64,000 nt of DNA from an uncultured Lachnospiraceae bacterium. GTDB taxonomy: Bacteria; Bacillota; Clostridia; Lachnospirales; Lachnospiraceae. Below the pieces are notes generated by a model. It had not been told where the DNA came from, ran no database searches, and saw only the letters and a list, made by a program, of their open reading frames with translations. The translations under genes and the position numbers were made by a program. Positions 17,888-26,726 of this stretch are shown here, one piece after another (the first letter of the stretch is position 1; the number at the start of each line of letters is the position of its first letter). The stretch is taken from positions 1 through 64,000 of the forward strand of contig CADBCZ010000005.1 of the NCBI GenBank assembly GCA_902793335.1, written 5' to 3'.

Positions 17888-17899
17888 GAAAGCGTTTTC
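17888..17899 (-). promoter_or_regulatory. cre-like catabolite-control site upstream of amylase
   Basis: GAAAACGCTTTC on the minus strand fits the core of the CcpA/LacI-family operator (AARCGNWWWC). It sits about 100 bp before the amylase start, just upstream of TTGACC and an AT-rich -10 region, and overlaps the very 3' end of the phosphatase gene. Catabolite control of amylase genes by CcpA is well known in Firmicutes; here it is inferred. Confidence 0.5.
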
Positions 17900-18559
17900 T
17901 TAAAATTTATTTACTGACAATATGTTTAAAATATCACCAGGAACCTGTGCAAAAATACCAGCCCCGACTTCCTCAAGACAGAATTTATCACGAAATCCCC
18001 AGAGAACTGATATACAGGGAAGTGATGCATTTTTCGCAGTTGCGTAATCCACCTCAGAATCACCGACATAGACTGCATTGTCAAAAGAACTTCCCAGCTC
18101 CTTTAAAGCTTCATAAACCATATCAGGCGCAGGCTTTCTCTTTATTCCCTGTTTCTCTCCTATTGCCACATCAACTACATCCTTGAAGAATCTGTCATTT
18201 AATTCCTTTACCGCCGAATCTATCTTATTGGATACAATCGCCATTTTAAATCCTCGTTTTTTGAGTTCTTTCATCAATTCGATTATTCCATCATACGGTC
18301 TGGTCTCATCCAGACAATGCTTATCATAGTGTCCCTTAAAGACAGTGACCATCTCGTCAATCACATCTGAAGTTGTCCCAGACGGAGCAGTCTCTTCTAG
18401 CGCATATCTGATTCCGTTACCAAACGCATGCCTGTACTCCTCCAATGAATGACGCGGAAAGCCAAACTTCTCCATCACATAATTCATAGATGTAGTCAGG
18501 TCATCCAATGTGTTTAGTACAGTTCCATCCATATCAAATATTATCGTATCTATCTTCAT
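17900..18559 (-). CDS. HAD-family phosphatase (phosphoglycolate phosphatase-like)
   Basis: About 219 residues from the ATG at 18559, which leaves no overlap with the upstream gene. HAD motifs: I in TIIFDMDGTVLNT (nucleophile Asp 8), II in MAIVSNKIDS, III Lys in GIKRKPAPDMV, IV in VYVGDSEVDYATAKNA. The cap is the helical Gph/PgmB type. The substrate is a small phosphate ester, possibly 2-phosphoglycolate; beta-phosphoglucomutase is less likely as the motifs fit Gph better. It follows the TtcA-like gene by 28 bp and may be cotranscribed. Confidence 0.85.
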   Translation of the reverse strand: MKIDTIIFDMDGTVLNTLDDLTTSMNYVMEKFGFPRHSLEEYRHAFGNGIRYALEETAPSGTTSDVIDEMVTVFKGHYDKHCLDETRPYDGIIELMKELKKRGFKMAIVSNKIDSAVKELNDRFFKDVVDVAIGEKQGIKRKPAPDMVYEALKELGSSFDNAVYVGDSEVDYATAKNASLPCISVLWGFRDKFCLEEVGAGIFAQVPGDILNILSVNKF

Positions 18560-18587
18560 TACTCTTATATCCTCTCTTCTATCAATC

Positions 18588-19733
18588 TTAATATTCATCT
18601 AAGAAGTTATGACGTATTCCACCCTTCTTATAGGTTATCACTGTATCAACATTTACATTTTCCACGCTTCTGAAAATGTTAGATTCCACGAAAGGATTGG
18701 TTTTCTTCATTTCTGCTATCAGCTTCTTTGTATCTAATCTTTTTGAAGATGTAGTTCCGTCTTCATGACAGGTTGAACAGGTATCCGTAAAATGACAGGC
18801 ACACTGCAGAAAATGCAGGTTATTGTAATCACGCCATGCGCAGATATCATTTTCCCGGACAAGATACAGCGGTCTTATCAGCTCCATCCCCTCAAAATTC
18901 GTACTGTGCAGCTTAGGCATCATCGTCTGTATCTGTGCTCCGTAAAGCATTCCCATCAGAATTGTCTCAATTACATCATCATAGTGGTGCCCGAGCGCTA
19001 TCTTGTTACAGCCAAGCTTTTTCGCATTGCTATACAAATGTCCTCTTCGCATTCTTGCACATATATAGCAGGGACTCTTCTCTATCGTATCAACTGCATC
19101 AAATATATCACTCTCAAATATAGTGATTGGTATTCCCAAAGCCTTTGCATTACTCTCAATAAGGGCACGATTTTCTCTGTTATAACCCGGATCCATAACC
19201 AGAAAAGTAAGCTTAAAGTTACACTGTCTGTGTTTTTGTATTTCCTGAAACAGCTTTGCCATAAGCATTGAATCCTTTCCACCGGAAATACATACGGCTA
19301 TATGATCACCTTCCTCTATAAGACGATAAGTCTTGCAAGCCTTGGCAAACGGAGTAAATAATCTCTTGTGAAATCTCTTTCGGATACTTTCCTCCGCCTT
19401 CTGTCTAATCTCTTCTATATCCTCATCACTTGCCATACAGGATTTGATGTATTCCAAATATCCTCCTTGAACACTGTAACAATCACGTCCTTCAAGACAT
19501 GATATCCCGCCAAGTTCTCCGGTCTTTCGACCTATCTGACAATAAAAAACAAGCTTTTTCTCTGCAGGTATGGCTGATAATTTTTCAACATACTCTTCTT
19601 CAGGTTCATCAAAACTTATTGCAATAGCATCCGGTATCATTCCATAAAGCCTAAGATCTTCATTCCTGATATCTATAAGTTGATACGATTCGCTTTTCAT
19701 TTCATATAATTCTTCAAATGTTATTTCCTTCAT
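18588..19733 (-). CDS. Rhodanese-TtcA-like PP-loop fusion protein
   Basis: 381 residues. Residues about 1-95 are a rhodanese domain with the active-site Cys in LVFYCQIGRKTGELGG. Residues about 115-330 are an ATP-pyrophosphatase of the TtcA/CTU type with PP-loop AVCISGGKDSMLM, CYICARMRRGHLY and ALGHHYDDVIETILMG. The C-terminus has CACHFTDTCSTCHEDG. TtcA thiolates cytidine 32 of tRNA using an Fe-S cluster; the fused rhodanese would supply or accept the sulfur. Lacking direct data, the substrate tRNA position is inferred. It opens the sulfur-related part of the window. Confidence 0.8.
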   Translation of the reverse strand: MKEITFEELYEMKSESYQLIDIRNEDLRLYGMIPDAIAISFDEPEEEYVEKLSAIPAEKKLVFYCQIGRKTGELGGISCLEGRDCYSVQGGYLEYIKSCMASDEDIEEIRQKAEESIRKRFHKRLFTPFAKACKTYRLIEEGDHIAVCISGGKDSMLMAKLFQEIQKHRQCNFKLTFLVMDPGYNRENRALIESNAKALGIPITIFESDIFDAVDTIEKSPCYICARMRRGHLYSNAKKLGCNKIALGHHYDDVIETILMGMLYGAQIQTMMPKLHSTNFEGMELIRPLYLVRENDICAWRDYNNLHFLQCACHFTDTCSTCHEDGTTSSKRLDTKKLIAEMKKTNPFVESNIFRSVENVNVDTVITYKKGGIRHNFLDEY

Positions 19734-19840
19734 AAATCTCTTCCTTTTTACTATCCTTTCAGAGCAACACTACGATTATACTTTATTTGTTTTATAAAAT
19801 AAAGAAATTAATTAATAATAATTAATCTATTAACAAACCA

Positions 19841-19868
19841 AAAAAAGTGGAAAGACTTTGCTTCCCAC
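19841..19868 (-). terminator. Terminator after the second GGDEF gene
   Basis: Minus-strand stem GTGGGAAgcaaagtctTTCCAC followed by TTTTTTTGG, 17 bp downstream of the gene. Confidence 0.75.
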
Positions 19869-19885
19869 CCCCATTAAAATATACT

Positions 19886-20989
19886 TTAATTCATTACAAC
19901 TTTATTCTTTCCGGAATTCTTTCCTTCATATAAACATATATCCGCTTTCTGAACCATCGAACGAATATTGTCACCTTCTTTGTATGTTGAAACTCCCAAT
20001 GTCATTGTAACACTCAAATTATTATCGTTAACCTGCACTACCATCTTCTCAACATCCGAACGTATTCTCTCTGCTGCCTGACCTGCAATATTCTTATCTG
20101 CCTTAATTATCAACAGCATTTCTTCGCCGCCCCATCGACACACATAATCACACTCTCTCACATCGTTCATAAGTATCTTGGATATCTCAACCAAAACTTT
20201 GTCTCCTGCCGCATGACCATAAGTATCATTGACTGCTTTGAAGTCATCAATATCAGTCATTATTATGCTGAAGACCTCTCCGGTATTCACTGCATGTTCA
20301 AGCGATTCTTTTAAATGTGTATTGATGCTTCTTCTATTCATCAGCTTAGTAAGTGGATCATAATTAGCAAGCTTTGCGAGATCCGTATTCTCCGACTCCA
20401 AAGTGTTATGCATGTAAGCCACCTCTAATGTGAAAAAGGTAGAAATAGTCCATATATATGCGAAAGTCAGAAAGGTGTTAAAATAATAGAGCGACTCAGC
20501 CTGCTTTGGAGAAATCCCTATAACTGTCCTAAGCGGTGTGTCGTAGGTTTCATGCATCACACCAAAATACGAAAGAAATACAACCACTGTCACTACTGAC
20601 GGAACAGTCGGACTTTTCTTCAAATACGGTATCGTGTAACATACATAAAATGATAGCGGAATCATAGATATTGTGTATAACATAAATCCGCAGTCCCATC
20701 CTGCAAAAAATGTCGCAAAAACAGAATGAACCATAATCTCTATAAATGTAAGAAGATATATAAGCGGTTCTGTTATCTCTCGGGCAATAAGTATAGCCAT
20801 AACAATATAGAATATCACAGCTCCGATATTGTATATAAACATAGGTGTTACATCAAGCGCAAAAAACACAACCGTATAAACCATATGTACAACACATATT
20901 ATTATCGCAACGGCAAGATACTTCGTTCTGTCCTCTATAACACGTTTTCCGGAAAATAATTGTCTGATTACGTTAACAACCTCTCTCAC
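19886..20989 (-). CDS. Membrane diguanylate cyclase (GGDEF) with I-site
   Basis: 367 residues, GTG start with AAGG close upstream. Six hydrophobic segments occupy about residues 20-200, then a GGDEF domain: ANYDPLTKLMNRRSINTHL at its start and CRWGGEEMLLII as the active loop (GGEEM variant). RECD lies five residues before the loop, the RxxD inhibitory site for product feedback. It should synthesise cyclic di-GMP. It is monocistronic with its own terminator. Confidence 0.88.
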   Translation of the reverse strand: MREVVNVIRQLFSGKRVIEDRTKYLAVAIIICVVHMVYTVVFFALDVTPMFIYNIGAVIFYIVMAILIAREITEPLIYLLTFIEIMVHSVFATFFAGWDCGFMLYTISMIPLSFYVCYTIPYLKKSPTVPSVVTVVVFLSYFGVMHETYDTPLRTVIGISPKQAESLYYFNTFLTFAYIWTISTFFTLEVAYMHNTLESENTDLAKLANYDPLTKLMNRRSINTHLKESLEHAVNTGEVFSIIMTDIDDFKAVNDTYGHAAGDKVLVEISKILMNDVRECDYVCRWGGEEMLLIIKADKNIAGQAAERIRSDVEKMVVQVNDNNLSVTMTLGVSTYKEGDNIRSMVQKADICLYEGKNSGKNKVVMN

Positions 20990-21141
20990 GCCTTACCCCC
21001 TCCGCATGACAAATATAACCCTCGTATAAACAGAATAAATCTACGTATAATTTTACCAAACAATCACTAAAATTACAATCAAATAAACGATATCACATGA
21101 TACCGCTTTTTTGTAAATAGTCTTTTATTGAATATAACGTT

Positions 21142-21579
21142 TCACTCTTCTTCGTCGCCTATTCTCTCCTCTATATCATCAACAGGCTCTTTGAGTCCAT
21201 CTATTGTTATACCTTTCTTCTGGGCGTAATCCCAAAGCGCAGCGTGAATGGCCTCCTCAGCAAGAAGTGAACAGTGTACCTTAACAGGCGGCAAACCATC
21301 AAGAGCCTCCATCACTGCTTTATTAGTAACTTCTAATGCTTCATTTACAGTCTTACCTTTGACAAGCTCCGTTGCCATTGAGCTTGTTGCTATAGCCGCT
21401 CCACAGCCAAAAGTCTTAAACTTTACATCCTGTATTATACCGTTTTCATCAATGTCGAAATACATTCTCATGATATCACCACACTTGGCATTTCCAACTG
21501 TTCCGACACCGCTGGGATTCTCTATCTCTCCAACATTTCTCGGATTATTAAAATGATCCATCACTTTTTCACTATACAT
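21142..21579 (-). CDS. iscU: Fe-S cluster scaffold protein IscU/NifU
   Basis: 145 residues. Family motifs and the three cluster-ligand cysteines are seen: GNAKCGDIMRMYFDI (Cys 33, Asp 35), KFKTFGCGAAIATSSM and VHCSLLAEEAI. The scaffold receives sulfur from the desulfurase encoded just upstream and passes Fe-S clusters to target proteins. The C-terminal acidic extension (DDIEERIGDEEE) is usual in Clostridial NifU-like proteins. Order rrf2-iscS-iscU with 24-bp gaps points to one operon. Confidence 0.93.
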   Translation of the reverse strand: MYSEKVMDHFNNPRNVGEIENPSGVGTVGNAKCGDIMRMYFDIDENGIIQDVKFKTFGCGAAIATSSMATELVKGKTVNEALEVTNKAVMEALDGLPPVKVHCSLLAEEAIHAALWDYAQKKGITIDGLKEPVDDIEERIGDEEE

Positions 21580-21603
21580 GATCCTATTCTCCTTTTCCTG
21601 TTA

Positions 21604-22785
21604 TCATCTATTATTCTTGACAAAATCCTCATATAACGGCGACATTCCTCTAAGTCTTTCCACTATCTTTTTAAGGTTATCGACAACGAAATCTATATCT
21701 TCCAGTGTTGTCTCCTCTGATAGTGACAATCTCACTGAACCGTGAGCAATCTCATGCGGAAGTCCGATTGCAAGCAATACATGACTTGGATCAAGCGAAC
21801 CGGATGTACATGCCGAACCACTCGATGCGCAGATTCCCAATTGATCAAGCAGTATAAGCAGAGACTCACCCTCAACAAATCTAAAGCAGAAGCTGGCATT
21901 ACCCGGAAGTCTGTCTGTTCTGTGTCCGTTAAGCCTTGCGTAGGGAATCTCATTTAACACTCTCTCAATTAAATGATCACGAAGACTCTGTTCTTTCTTA
22001 ATTATCTCATTCATATTCTCAGCTGCAAGCTTTGCTGCTGTTCCGATTCCCACGATTCCCGTGGTATTGTGAGTTCCGGCACGTCTGTTTCTCTCCTGTG
22101 CCCCACCATGTATAAATGAACCTATCCTGACCCCTTTTCTTATATATAAAAAGCCTACTCCCTTGGGACCGCCAAGCTTATGTCCGCTTGCCGAGAGGAG
22201 ATCAATGTTCATCTCATCAACGTTGAGAGGGATATGTCCGTAAGCCTGCACCGCATCTGTGTGGAACAATACGTTATGATCATGAGCTATTCTTCCTATC
22301 TCTGCAACAGGCTCGATAGTTCCTATCTCATTATTTGCGGTCATTATAGTTATGAGAATAGTATCTTCTCTGATTGCATTTTCAAGCTCTTTTAGCGATA
22401 TCTTTCCATCTTCGTCCACACCAAGATATGTCACCTCATATCCATGTTTTTCAAGATATTCACAGGTATGAAGTACTGCATGATGTTCAATTGCACTTGT
22501 TATTATGTGTTTTCCTTTGCCTGCGTACGCCTCGGCAATAGATTTGATAGCCCAGTTATCAGACTCACTTCCTCCCGCTGTAAAAAAAATCTCTTCCGGC
22601 TTTGCTCCTATAAGATCGGCGGTTCTTTTTCTTCCTTCATCAACTCCCTTGCGTGCTTCCTGCGCAAATGAATATATAGCTGAAGGATTGCCATAGTTTT
22701 GACTGAAATAAGGCATTATTTCAGTAAGGACTTCATCTTTAACACGTGTTGTTGCTGCATTGTCCAAATATATCAGTTTACTCAT
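21604..22785 (-). CDS. iscS: Cysteine desulfurase IscS/NifS (class I)
   Basis: 393 residues. PLP Lys in LLSASGHKLGGPKGVGFLY, catalytic Cys in GICASSGSACTSGSLDPSH, and the N-terminal MSKLIYLDNAATTRV. The long mobile loop around the Cys marks class I, as opposed to the class II enzyme at 24885-26726. It makes persulfide from cysteine for the adjacent IscU scaffold. AAGGAG precedes the ATG. Confidence 0.94.
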   Translation of the reverse strand: MSKLIYLDNAATTRVKDEVLTEIMPYFSQNYGNPSAIYSFAQEARKGVDEGRKRTADLIGAKPEEIFFTAGGSESDNWAIKSIAEAYAGKGKHIITSAIEHHAVLHTCEYLEKHGYEVTYLGVDEDGKISLKELENAIREDTILITIMTANNEIGTIEPVAEIGRIAHDHNVLFHTDAVQAYGHIPLNVDEMNIDLLSASGHKLGGPKGVGFLYIRKGVRIGSFIHGGAQERNRRAGTHNTTGIVGIGTAAKLAAENMNEIIKKEQSLRDHLIERVLNEIPYARLNGHRTDRLPGNASFCFRFVEGESLLILLDQLGICASSGSACTSGSLDPSHVLLAIGLPHEIAHGSVRLSLSEETTLEDIDFVVDNLKKIVERLRGMSPLYEDFVKNNR

Positions 22786-22808
22786 TGTGTATTCTCCTTT
22801 TCCTAATC

Positions 22809-23246
22809 TTATATTACGTATTGGTCAGTATACAATTCATTCTGCCATGACAGCATATCTTCGAGAGTTATTCCTTCAAGCACTTCATTGAGTGCCTGAT
22901 CTAATCTGCCCCATAACCTGTAGTTAACACAGGTCGGTTTATTAGGACAGGGCGCACTGTTTTCTCCATAACAATCAGTGGGATTCATATTACTCTCCAC
23001 CGCCCTTATTATCTGACCTACAGTATATTTCTCAGGCGTATAGGTCAGTGAATAACCACCGTTTTTTCCACGTACACTGCTAACTAGTTTTTCCCTGTGC
23101 AGACCCGACACAATCTGCTCAAGATATTTTTCGGAAATGTTCTGACGTTTCGCCACATCCTTAAGCCTTACCAATTCACCTGTATTGTGTTCGGCAATGT
23201 CCAGCATAAGTTTCAAAGCATTTTTACCTCTTGTAGATATAATCAT
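22809..23246 (-). CDS. Rrf2-family regulator with IscR-like cysteines
   Basis: 145 residues. Winged-helix Rrf2 fold: MIISTRGKNALKLMLDIAEH, KRQNISEKYLEQIVSGLHRE, KNGGYSLTYTPEKYTVGQII. Cys 92, 100 and 106 (DCYGENSAPCPNKPTC) are placed like the [2Fe-2S] ligands of IscR, so it may sense Fe-S or sulfur status; CymR proteins lack these. It is the first gene of the isc operon and its own promoter carries a palindrome also found twice before metY, which suggests it is the sulfur regulator of this region. That link is inferred. Confidence 0.88.
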   Translation of the reverse strand: MIISTRGKNALKLMLDIAEHNTGELVRLKDVAKRQNISEKYLEQIVSGLHREKLVSSVRGKNGGYSLTYTPEKYTVGQIIRAVESNMNPTDCYGENSAPCPNKPTCVNYRLWGRLDQALNEVLEGITLEDMLSWQNELYTDQYVI

Positions 23247-23287
23247 AATTTCTCCTTATCATAATTACATTCCCCCTATCGCATATT

Positions 23288-23316
23288 ATCATACTATGTT
23301 AGTAGGGATTTGTAAA
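23288..23316 (-). promoter_or_regulatory. Promoter of rrf2-iscSU with overlapping operator
   Basis: On the minus strand TTTACA (23311-23316), a 17-bp spacer and TATGAT (23288-23293). The imperfect palindrome CATACTATGTTAGTAGG (plus strand, 23290-23306) covers spacer and -10, the place for a repressor. It matches the two operators before metY at 12-13 of 17 positions. Confidence 0.65.
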
Positions 23317-23374
23317 GTACTATTTTTGTTTTTTTATAAGAAATGCTTTATGATTTGCATGTTTTATAAAATCA

Positions 23375-23403
23375 GGGTTTCACACTTTTAAGTTGCGAAA
23401 CCC
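23375..23403 (-). terminator. Hairpin after thioredoxin gene
   Basis: GGGTTTC (23375-23381) pairs with GAAACCC (23397-23403) with a 15-nt loop; on the minus strand it is followed by TGATTTTAT, so termination may be weak. Confidence 0.5.
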
Positions 23404-23436
23404 CATTATCTTTAATAACCAAGTTGTTGTTACATG

Positions 23437-23745
23437 TTATTGAAGCATATTCAATATCTCTTCCTTTGATTTAACGCCAACAATTCTGCCAACTTCAACA
23501 CCATTCTTAAAAGCAATCAGTGTAGGAATTGACATCACCTTATATTCAACTGCTAAATCCTGTAGATCATCTACGTTTATCTTGCACACCTTGATTTCAT
23601 CATTTTCATCGGCTATCTGATCTACAAGTGGTGAAAGCATCTTACACGGACCACACCACGATGCCCAGAAATCTACTAATACGGGTTTATCACTCGAAAT
23701 AACCTCTGCCTCAAAATTATCCTGTGTTATAACTACAACTGCCAT
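23437..23745 (-). CDS. trxA: Thioredoxin
   Basis: 102 residues, normal thioredoxin size. Active site WASWCGPCKMLSPLV (Cys about 30 and 33) and cis-Pro in MSIPTLIAFKNG. A reductant for disulfides, including persulfide release from desulfurases and sulfur-transfer proteins, in keeping with the gene neighbourhood. It has a good ribosome binding site (AGGTAG region) and lies between two terminators, so is transcribed alone. Confidence 0.95.
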   Translation of the reverse strand: MAVVVITQDNFEAEVISSDKPVLVDFWASWCGPCKMLSPLVDQIADENDEIKVCKINVDDLQDLAVEYKVMSIPTLIAFKNGVEVGRIVGVKSKEEILNMLQ

Positions 23746-23776
23746 TTTAATTCTACCTCCTTATCATTTATAAAAA

Positions 23777-23816
23777 AAACAGGAAGTGTACAAATTCTCT
23801 CATACTCCTCCTGTTT
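23777..23816 (-). terminator. Terminator after epsC
   Basis: Minus-strand stem AAACAGGA (23809-23816) with TCCTGTTT (23777-23784) followed by a run of T, 10 bp after the epsC stop. Confidence 0.75.
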
Positions 23817-23826
23817 GACAACCAAG

Positions 23827-24786
23827 TTATATGATATAATACCACTCATCACTCTGTTGTATTTCTTTAGTTTTTCTTTCTTTACTTCCGGTTCTGTACT
23901 CCAATTCCTGATTCTTGATACTTACTATTGTATCAGCCGGAATTGAGCTTGTGATAAATGCATTTCCACCAATAACCGCATTTTTACCTATCACTGTATC
24001 ACCGCCAAGAACCGAAGCACCGGCATAAATCGTCACATTATCCTTAATTGTAGGATGACGTTTTACTCCGGACAACTTCTGACCGCCTCTTGTAGACAAA
24101 GCTCCGATAGTTACACCCTGATAGATTTTGACGTTATCACCTATAATTGCTGTTTCACCGATAACAACACCTGTTCCGTGATCAATAAAGAAATATTTAC
24201 CAAGTGTTGCACCCGGATGAATATCTATCCCCGTCTCTGAATGTGCATACTCGGTCATAAGACGCGGAAGAACCGGAACATTTAACTTATAAAGTTCATG
24301 CGCTATTCTGTTGGTTGTTGATGCCATAATACCCGGATAGGCAAGGACGATTTCCTCTATACATCCCGCTGCAGGATCACCGTCAAATGCAGCCTGCAGA
24401 TCAGTATCTACATACTTTCTTATATGTGGGATTTTAGAAAAAAATTCTTTACATATCCTATAACTTTCAATAGAGCGTTCATCATCTGTGTAAGCACCTT
24501 GAAGTTTACAAAAATCAAGTGCCAAATATACCTGTTTATTGAGATGATAAAAAATATCTTCAATCAACACAGCATACTTGTGTTTTGGATTATATATCTT
24601 GAAAGTCTTATCCCGGAAATAACCCGGAAATACAATCTGAAATAAATTATGTACAAGCTCTCTAACCTCTGACTTATCCGGTTTATTATAAATATTGATC
24701 TCGTCAATTGCCTTTCCCAAAGAATAATCTTTAAAAATTGACTTAACGATCTTATCAACTTCTGCCTCATTAATGATATCTGTCAT
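23827..24786 (-). CDS. epsC: Serine O-acetyltransferase (EpsC type)
   Basis: 319 residues. The N-terminal helical domain is long as in EpsC/SrpH-like enzymes; the C-terminal left-handed hexapeptide helix has IDIHPGATLGKYFFIDHGTG with catalytic His residues, VVIGETAIIGDNVKIYQGV and RHPTIKDNVTIYAGASVLG. It acetylates serine to O-acetylserine, the sulfide acceptor for cysteine. Its place beside the family 2A encapsulin and cargo desulfurase is a known genomic association (SrpH in cyanobacteria). It is separated from the cargo gene by 98 bp containing a GC-rich hairpin, so coupling is partial. Confidence 0.92.
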   Translation of the reverse strand: MTDIINEAEVDKIVKSIFKDYSLGKAIDEINIYNKPDKSEVRELVHNLFQIVFPGYFRDKTFKIYNPKHKYAVLIEDIFYHLNKQVYLALDFCKLQGAYTDDERSIESYRICKEFFSKIPHIRKYVDTDLQAAFDGDPAAGCIEEIVLAYPGIMASTTNRIAHELYKLNVPVLPRLMTEYAHSETGIDIHPGATLGKYFFIDHGTGVVIGETAIIGDNVKIYQGVTIGALSTRGGQKLSGVKRHPTIKDNVTIYAGASVLGGDTVIGKNAVIGGNAFITSSIPADTIVSIKNQELEYRTGSKERKTKEIQQSDEWYYII

Positions 24787-24836
24787 ATCCCCAACATCCT
24801 CTCTGCATGCACTTCATATGCAATACACACTGCTTT

Positions 24837-24865
24837 GTGCCGTCTGACGCCCCGCCAGACAGCAC
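24837..24865 (-). other. GC-rich hairpin between cargo desulfurase and epsC
   Basis: GTGCTGTCTG and CAGACGGCAC (minus strand) form a 10-bp stem with one G-T pair and a 9-nt loop GCGGGGCGT. No T-run follows, so it is not a standard terminator. It may stabilise the upstream mRNA end or tune epsC expression within the operon. Confidence 0.45.
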
Positions 24866-24884
24866 TTATCTCACAAACTTATTA

Positions 24885-26726
24885 TTACGAAAATGTCTTC
24901 AATACTTTAATCAAAGCATCTATGTCATCCGGTGAATTATATAATGCAAGTGTCGGACGAACCGAACCCTCGAAACCAAAATGACGAAGTACCGGTTGAG
25001 CACAGTGATGACCGGTCCTTACAGCTATTCCATAACTGTTAAGTCTCTGTCCTACCTCTTCATCCGAATAACCATCTAACTTAAACGAAAGAACTGAAGC
25101 CTTGTTAGCAGCTGTTCCAATCAAATGAAGTCCTTTAATCTTCTTCATCTCATGGAGCGCATACTGCAATAATTCATGCTCCCATTTATTAACCGAAGGC
25201 ATTCCTATTGACTCAAGATACTCAAGTGCAGCACCGAGTCCGACAGCATCTGCGATACTTCCTGTTCCCGCCTCAAATTTATTTGGAGCAGGATTATAAA
25301 TGGTTCTCTCAAAGGTAACATCAGCTATCATATTACCACCACCATGATATGGTCTTGCAGCCTCAAGTAATTCCTTCTTTCCGTATACGACACCTATTCC
25401 CGTAGGAGCAAAAATCTTATGTCCTGAGAAGACGAAGAAATCCGCATCCAACGCTGAAACATTTACCGGAATATGAGCTACAGACTGAGCTCCATCTATA
25501 AGAATTCTCACACCATGTCTGTGAGCAATCGCAACAAGCTCTTCAACAGGTGTAACTGTTCCTAACACATTGGAAACATGTGTTACGGAAACGAATTTAG
25601 TTCTATTTGTAAATAACTTCTCATACTCATGAAGAATCAACTGTCCATCCTTGTCACAAGGAATAACCTTGATAACTGCACCCGTCTCCTCAGCAATCAG
25701 CTGCCATGGAACTATATTGGCATGATGCTCTAATATAGAAACAATAATCTCATCACCGGGTTGAAGTGTCTGCTTAACATATGCATTCGCAACTAAGTTG
25801 ATTGCTTCAGTTGTTCCACGAACAAACACTATTTCATCTGTTGAAGGAGCACCGATAAATCTTCTTACAATCTCTCTTGCATTTTCATATGCATCCGTAG
25901 ACCTTGCCGCCAGAGTATGTGCACCTCTGTGTACATTAGAATTCTCATGTGTATAGTAATATGATATTCTGTCGATTACAGACTGTGGTCTCTGTGTAGT
26001 AGCACCATTATCAAGCCATACGAGTTGATTACCGTTGATCTGCTCAGAAAGGATTGGAAAATCATTTCGGATCTGTGCAAGCGTCTTACTACCGACAATT
26101 ATAGAGTCATTTCTTGATGTACCCTGCACTCTGCTCTCATTTGCGGAATTATCACCACCGATAGATGTCGGTGCATTGATTGCGCGCTCATTTTGTTTCG
26201 CCTGCTCCTGTGACAGAACCGACGGAGAATATGATTTTGTGTTCGGTGTAACAACAGACTCTATACCCTGTACTCCTAACAGATTACCTCCCTCAGGAGC
26301 GCTTACCGAATCTACAACATTTAACCACTCATCCGTAGATGATCCACCGTATCCAAAAGGATGTGCATAATCAAAATCAGAGCCATAAGTATTCTCAGCA
26401 TGATTCAAGTACTCACCATACGAAGCACCCTCTTCACCTGCTAAATGCTCATAAGAGGTTACCGCTTTGCTCTCTGCAACATTAAGTACAGCCGGATCTT
26501 TGTTTTCTACTAAATTATCAATACCATCAATACAAACCTCAGGTTCCGGTGTTATACCTGCATAGCTTACATCTTCAGTAAAATCAGGAAACAGCGAGTT
26601 TGCAAGTGCAGCAAGTTCTGTGGCAGACGGCACTCCGGCGAGCTGTTCTAATGATCCCTCTGATGGTAATGAATTAGAACTTGCTCCTTCAGGTACAGCA
26701 TAAACCTGTGGATTAATCGTAGTCAT
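24885..26726 (-). CDS. Family 2A encapsulin cargo: cysteine desulfurase with disordered N-terminal loading domain
   Basis: 613 residues from the ATG at 26726 (GTG at 26735 would add three). Residues about 1-215 are low complexity, rich in Gly, Ser, Asn and Glu, with short islands such as ATELAALANSLFPDF and YAHPFGYGGSSTDEWL. From about 218 a complete SufS-like class II desulfurase follows: LVWLDNGATTQRPQSV, PLP Lys 437 in FFVFSGHKIFAPTG, catalytic Cys 575 in VRTGHHCAQPVL. In family 2A systems this disordered extension targets the desulfurase into the shell. The start overlaps the shell gene by 14 bp, giving coupled synthesis. A plain SufS lacks the extension. Confidence 0.93.
   Translation of the reverse strand: MTTINPQVYAVPEGASSNSLPSEGSLEQLAGVPSATELAALANSLFPDFTEDVSYAGITPEPEVCIDGIDNLVENKDPAVLNVAESKAVTSYEHLAGEEGASYGEYLNHAENTYGSDFDYAHPFGYGGSSTDEWLNVVDSVSAPEGGNLLGVQGIESVVTPNTKSYSPSVLSQEQAKQNERAINAPTSIGGDNSANESRVQGTSRNDSIIVGSKTLAQIRNDFPILSEQINGNQLVWLDNGATTQRPQSVIDRISYYYTHENSNVHRGAHTLAARSTDAYENAREIVRRFIGAPSTDEIVFVRGTTEAINLVANAYVKQTLQPGDEIIVSILEHHANIVPWQLIAEETGAVIKVIPCDKDGQLILHEYEKLFTNRTKFVSVTHVSNVLGTVTPVEELVAIAHRHGVRILIDGAQSVAHIPVNVSALDADFFVFSGHKIFAPTGIGVVYGKKELLEAARPYHGGGNMIADVTFERTIYNPAPNKFEAGTGSIADAVGLGAALEYLESIGMPSVNKWEHELLQYALHEMKKIKGLHLIGTAANKASVLSFKLDGYSDEEVGQRLNSYGIAVRTGHHCAQPVLRHFGFEGSVRPTLALYNSPDDIDALIKVLKTFS

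Noticed and set aside
17860-17899. MalR-type operator half-sites near the amylase promoter (AAACGGTCAACG)
   Set aside because: Only weak matches apart from the cre-like core; a maltose regulator gene is not in the window.
23375-23403. Relation between the GTTGCGAAACCC hairpin and the 2538-2768 palindrome arm (TTGCGAAACTC)
   Set aside because: Only about 9 bases are shared; chance similarity is likely at this length.
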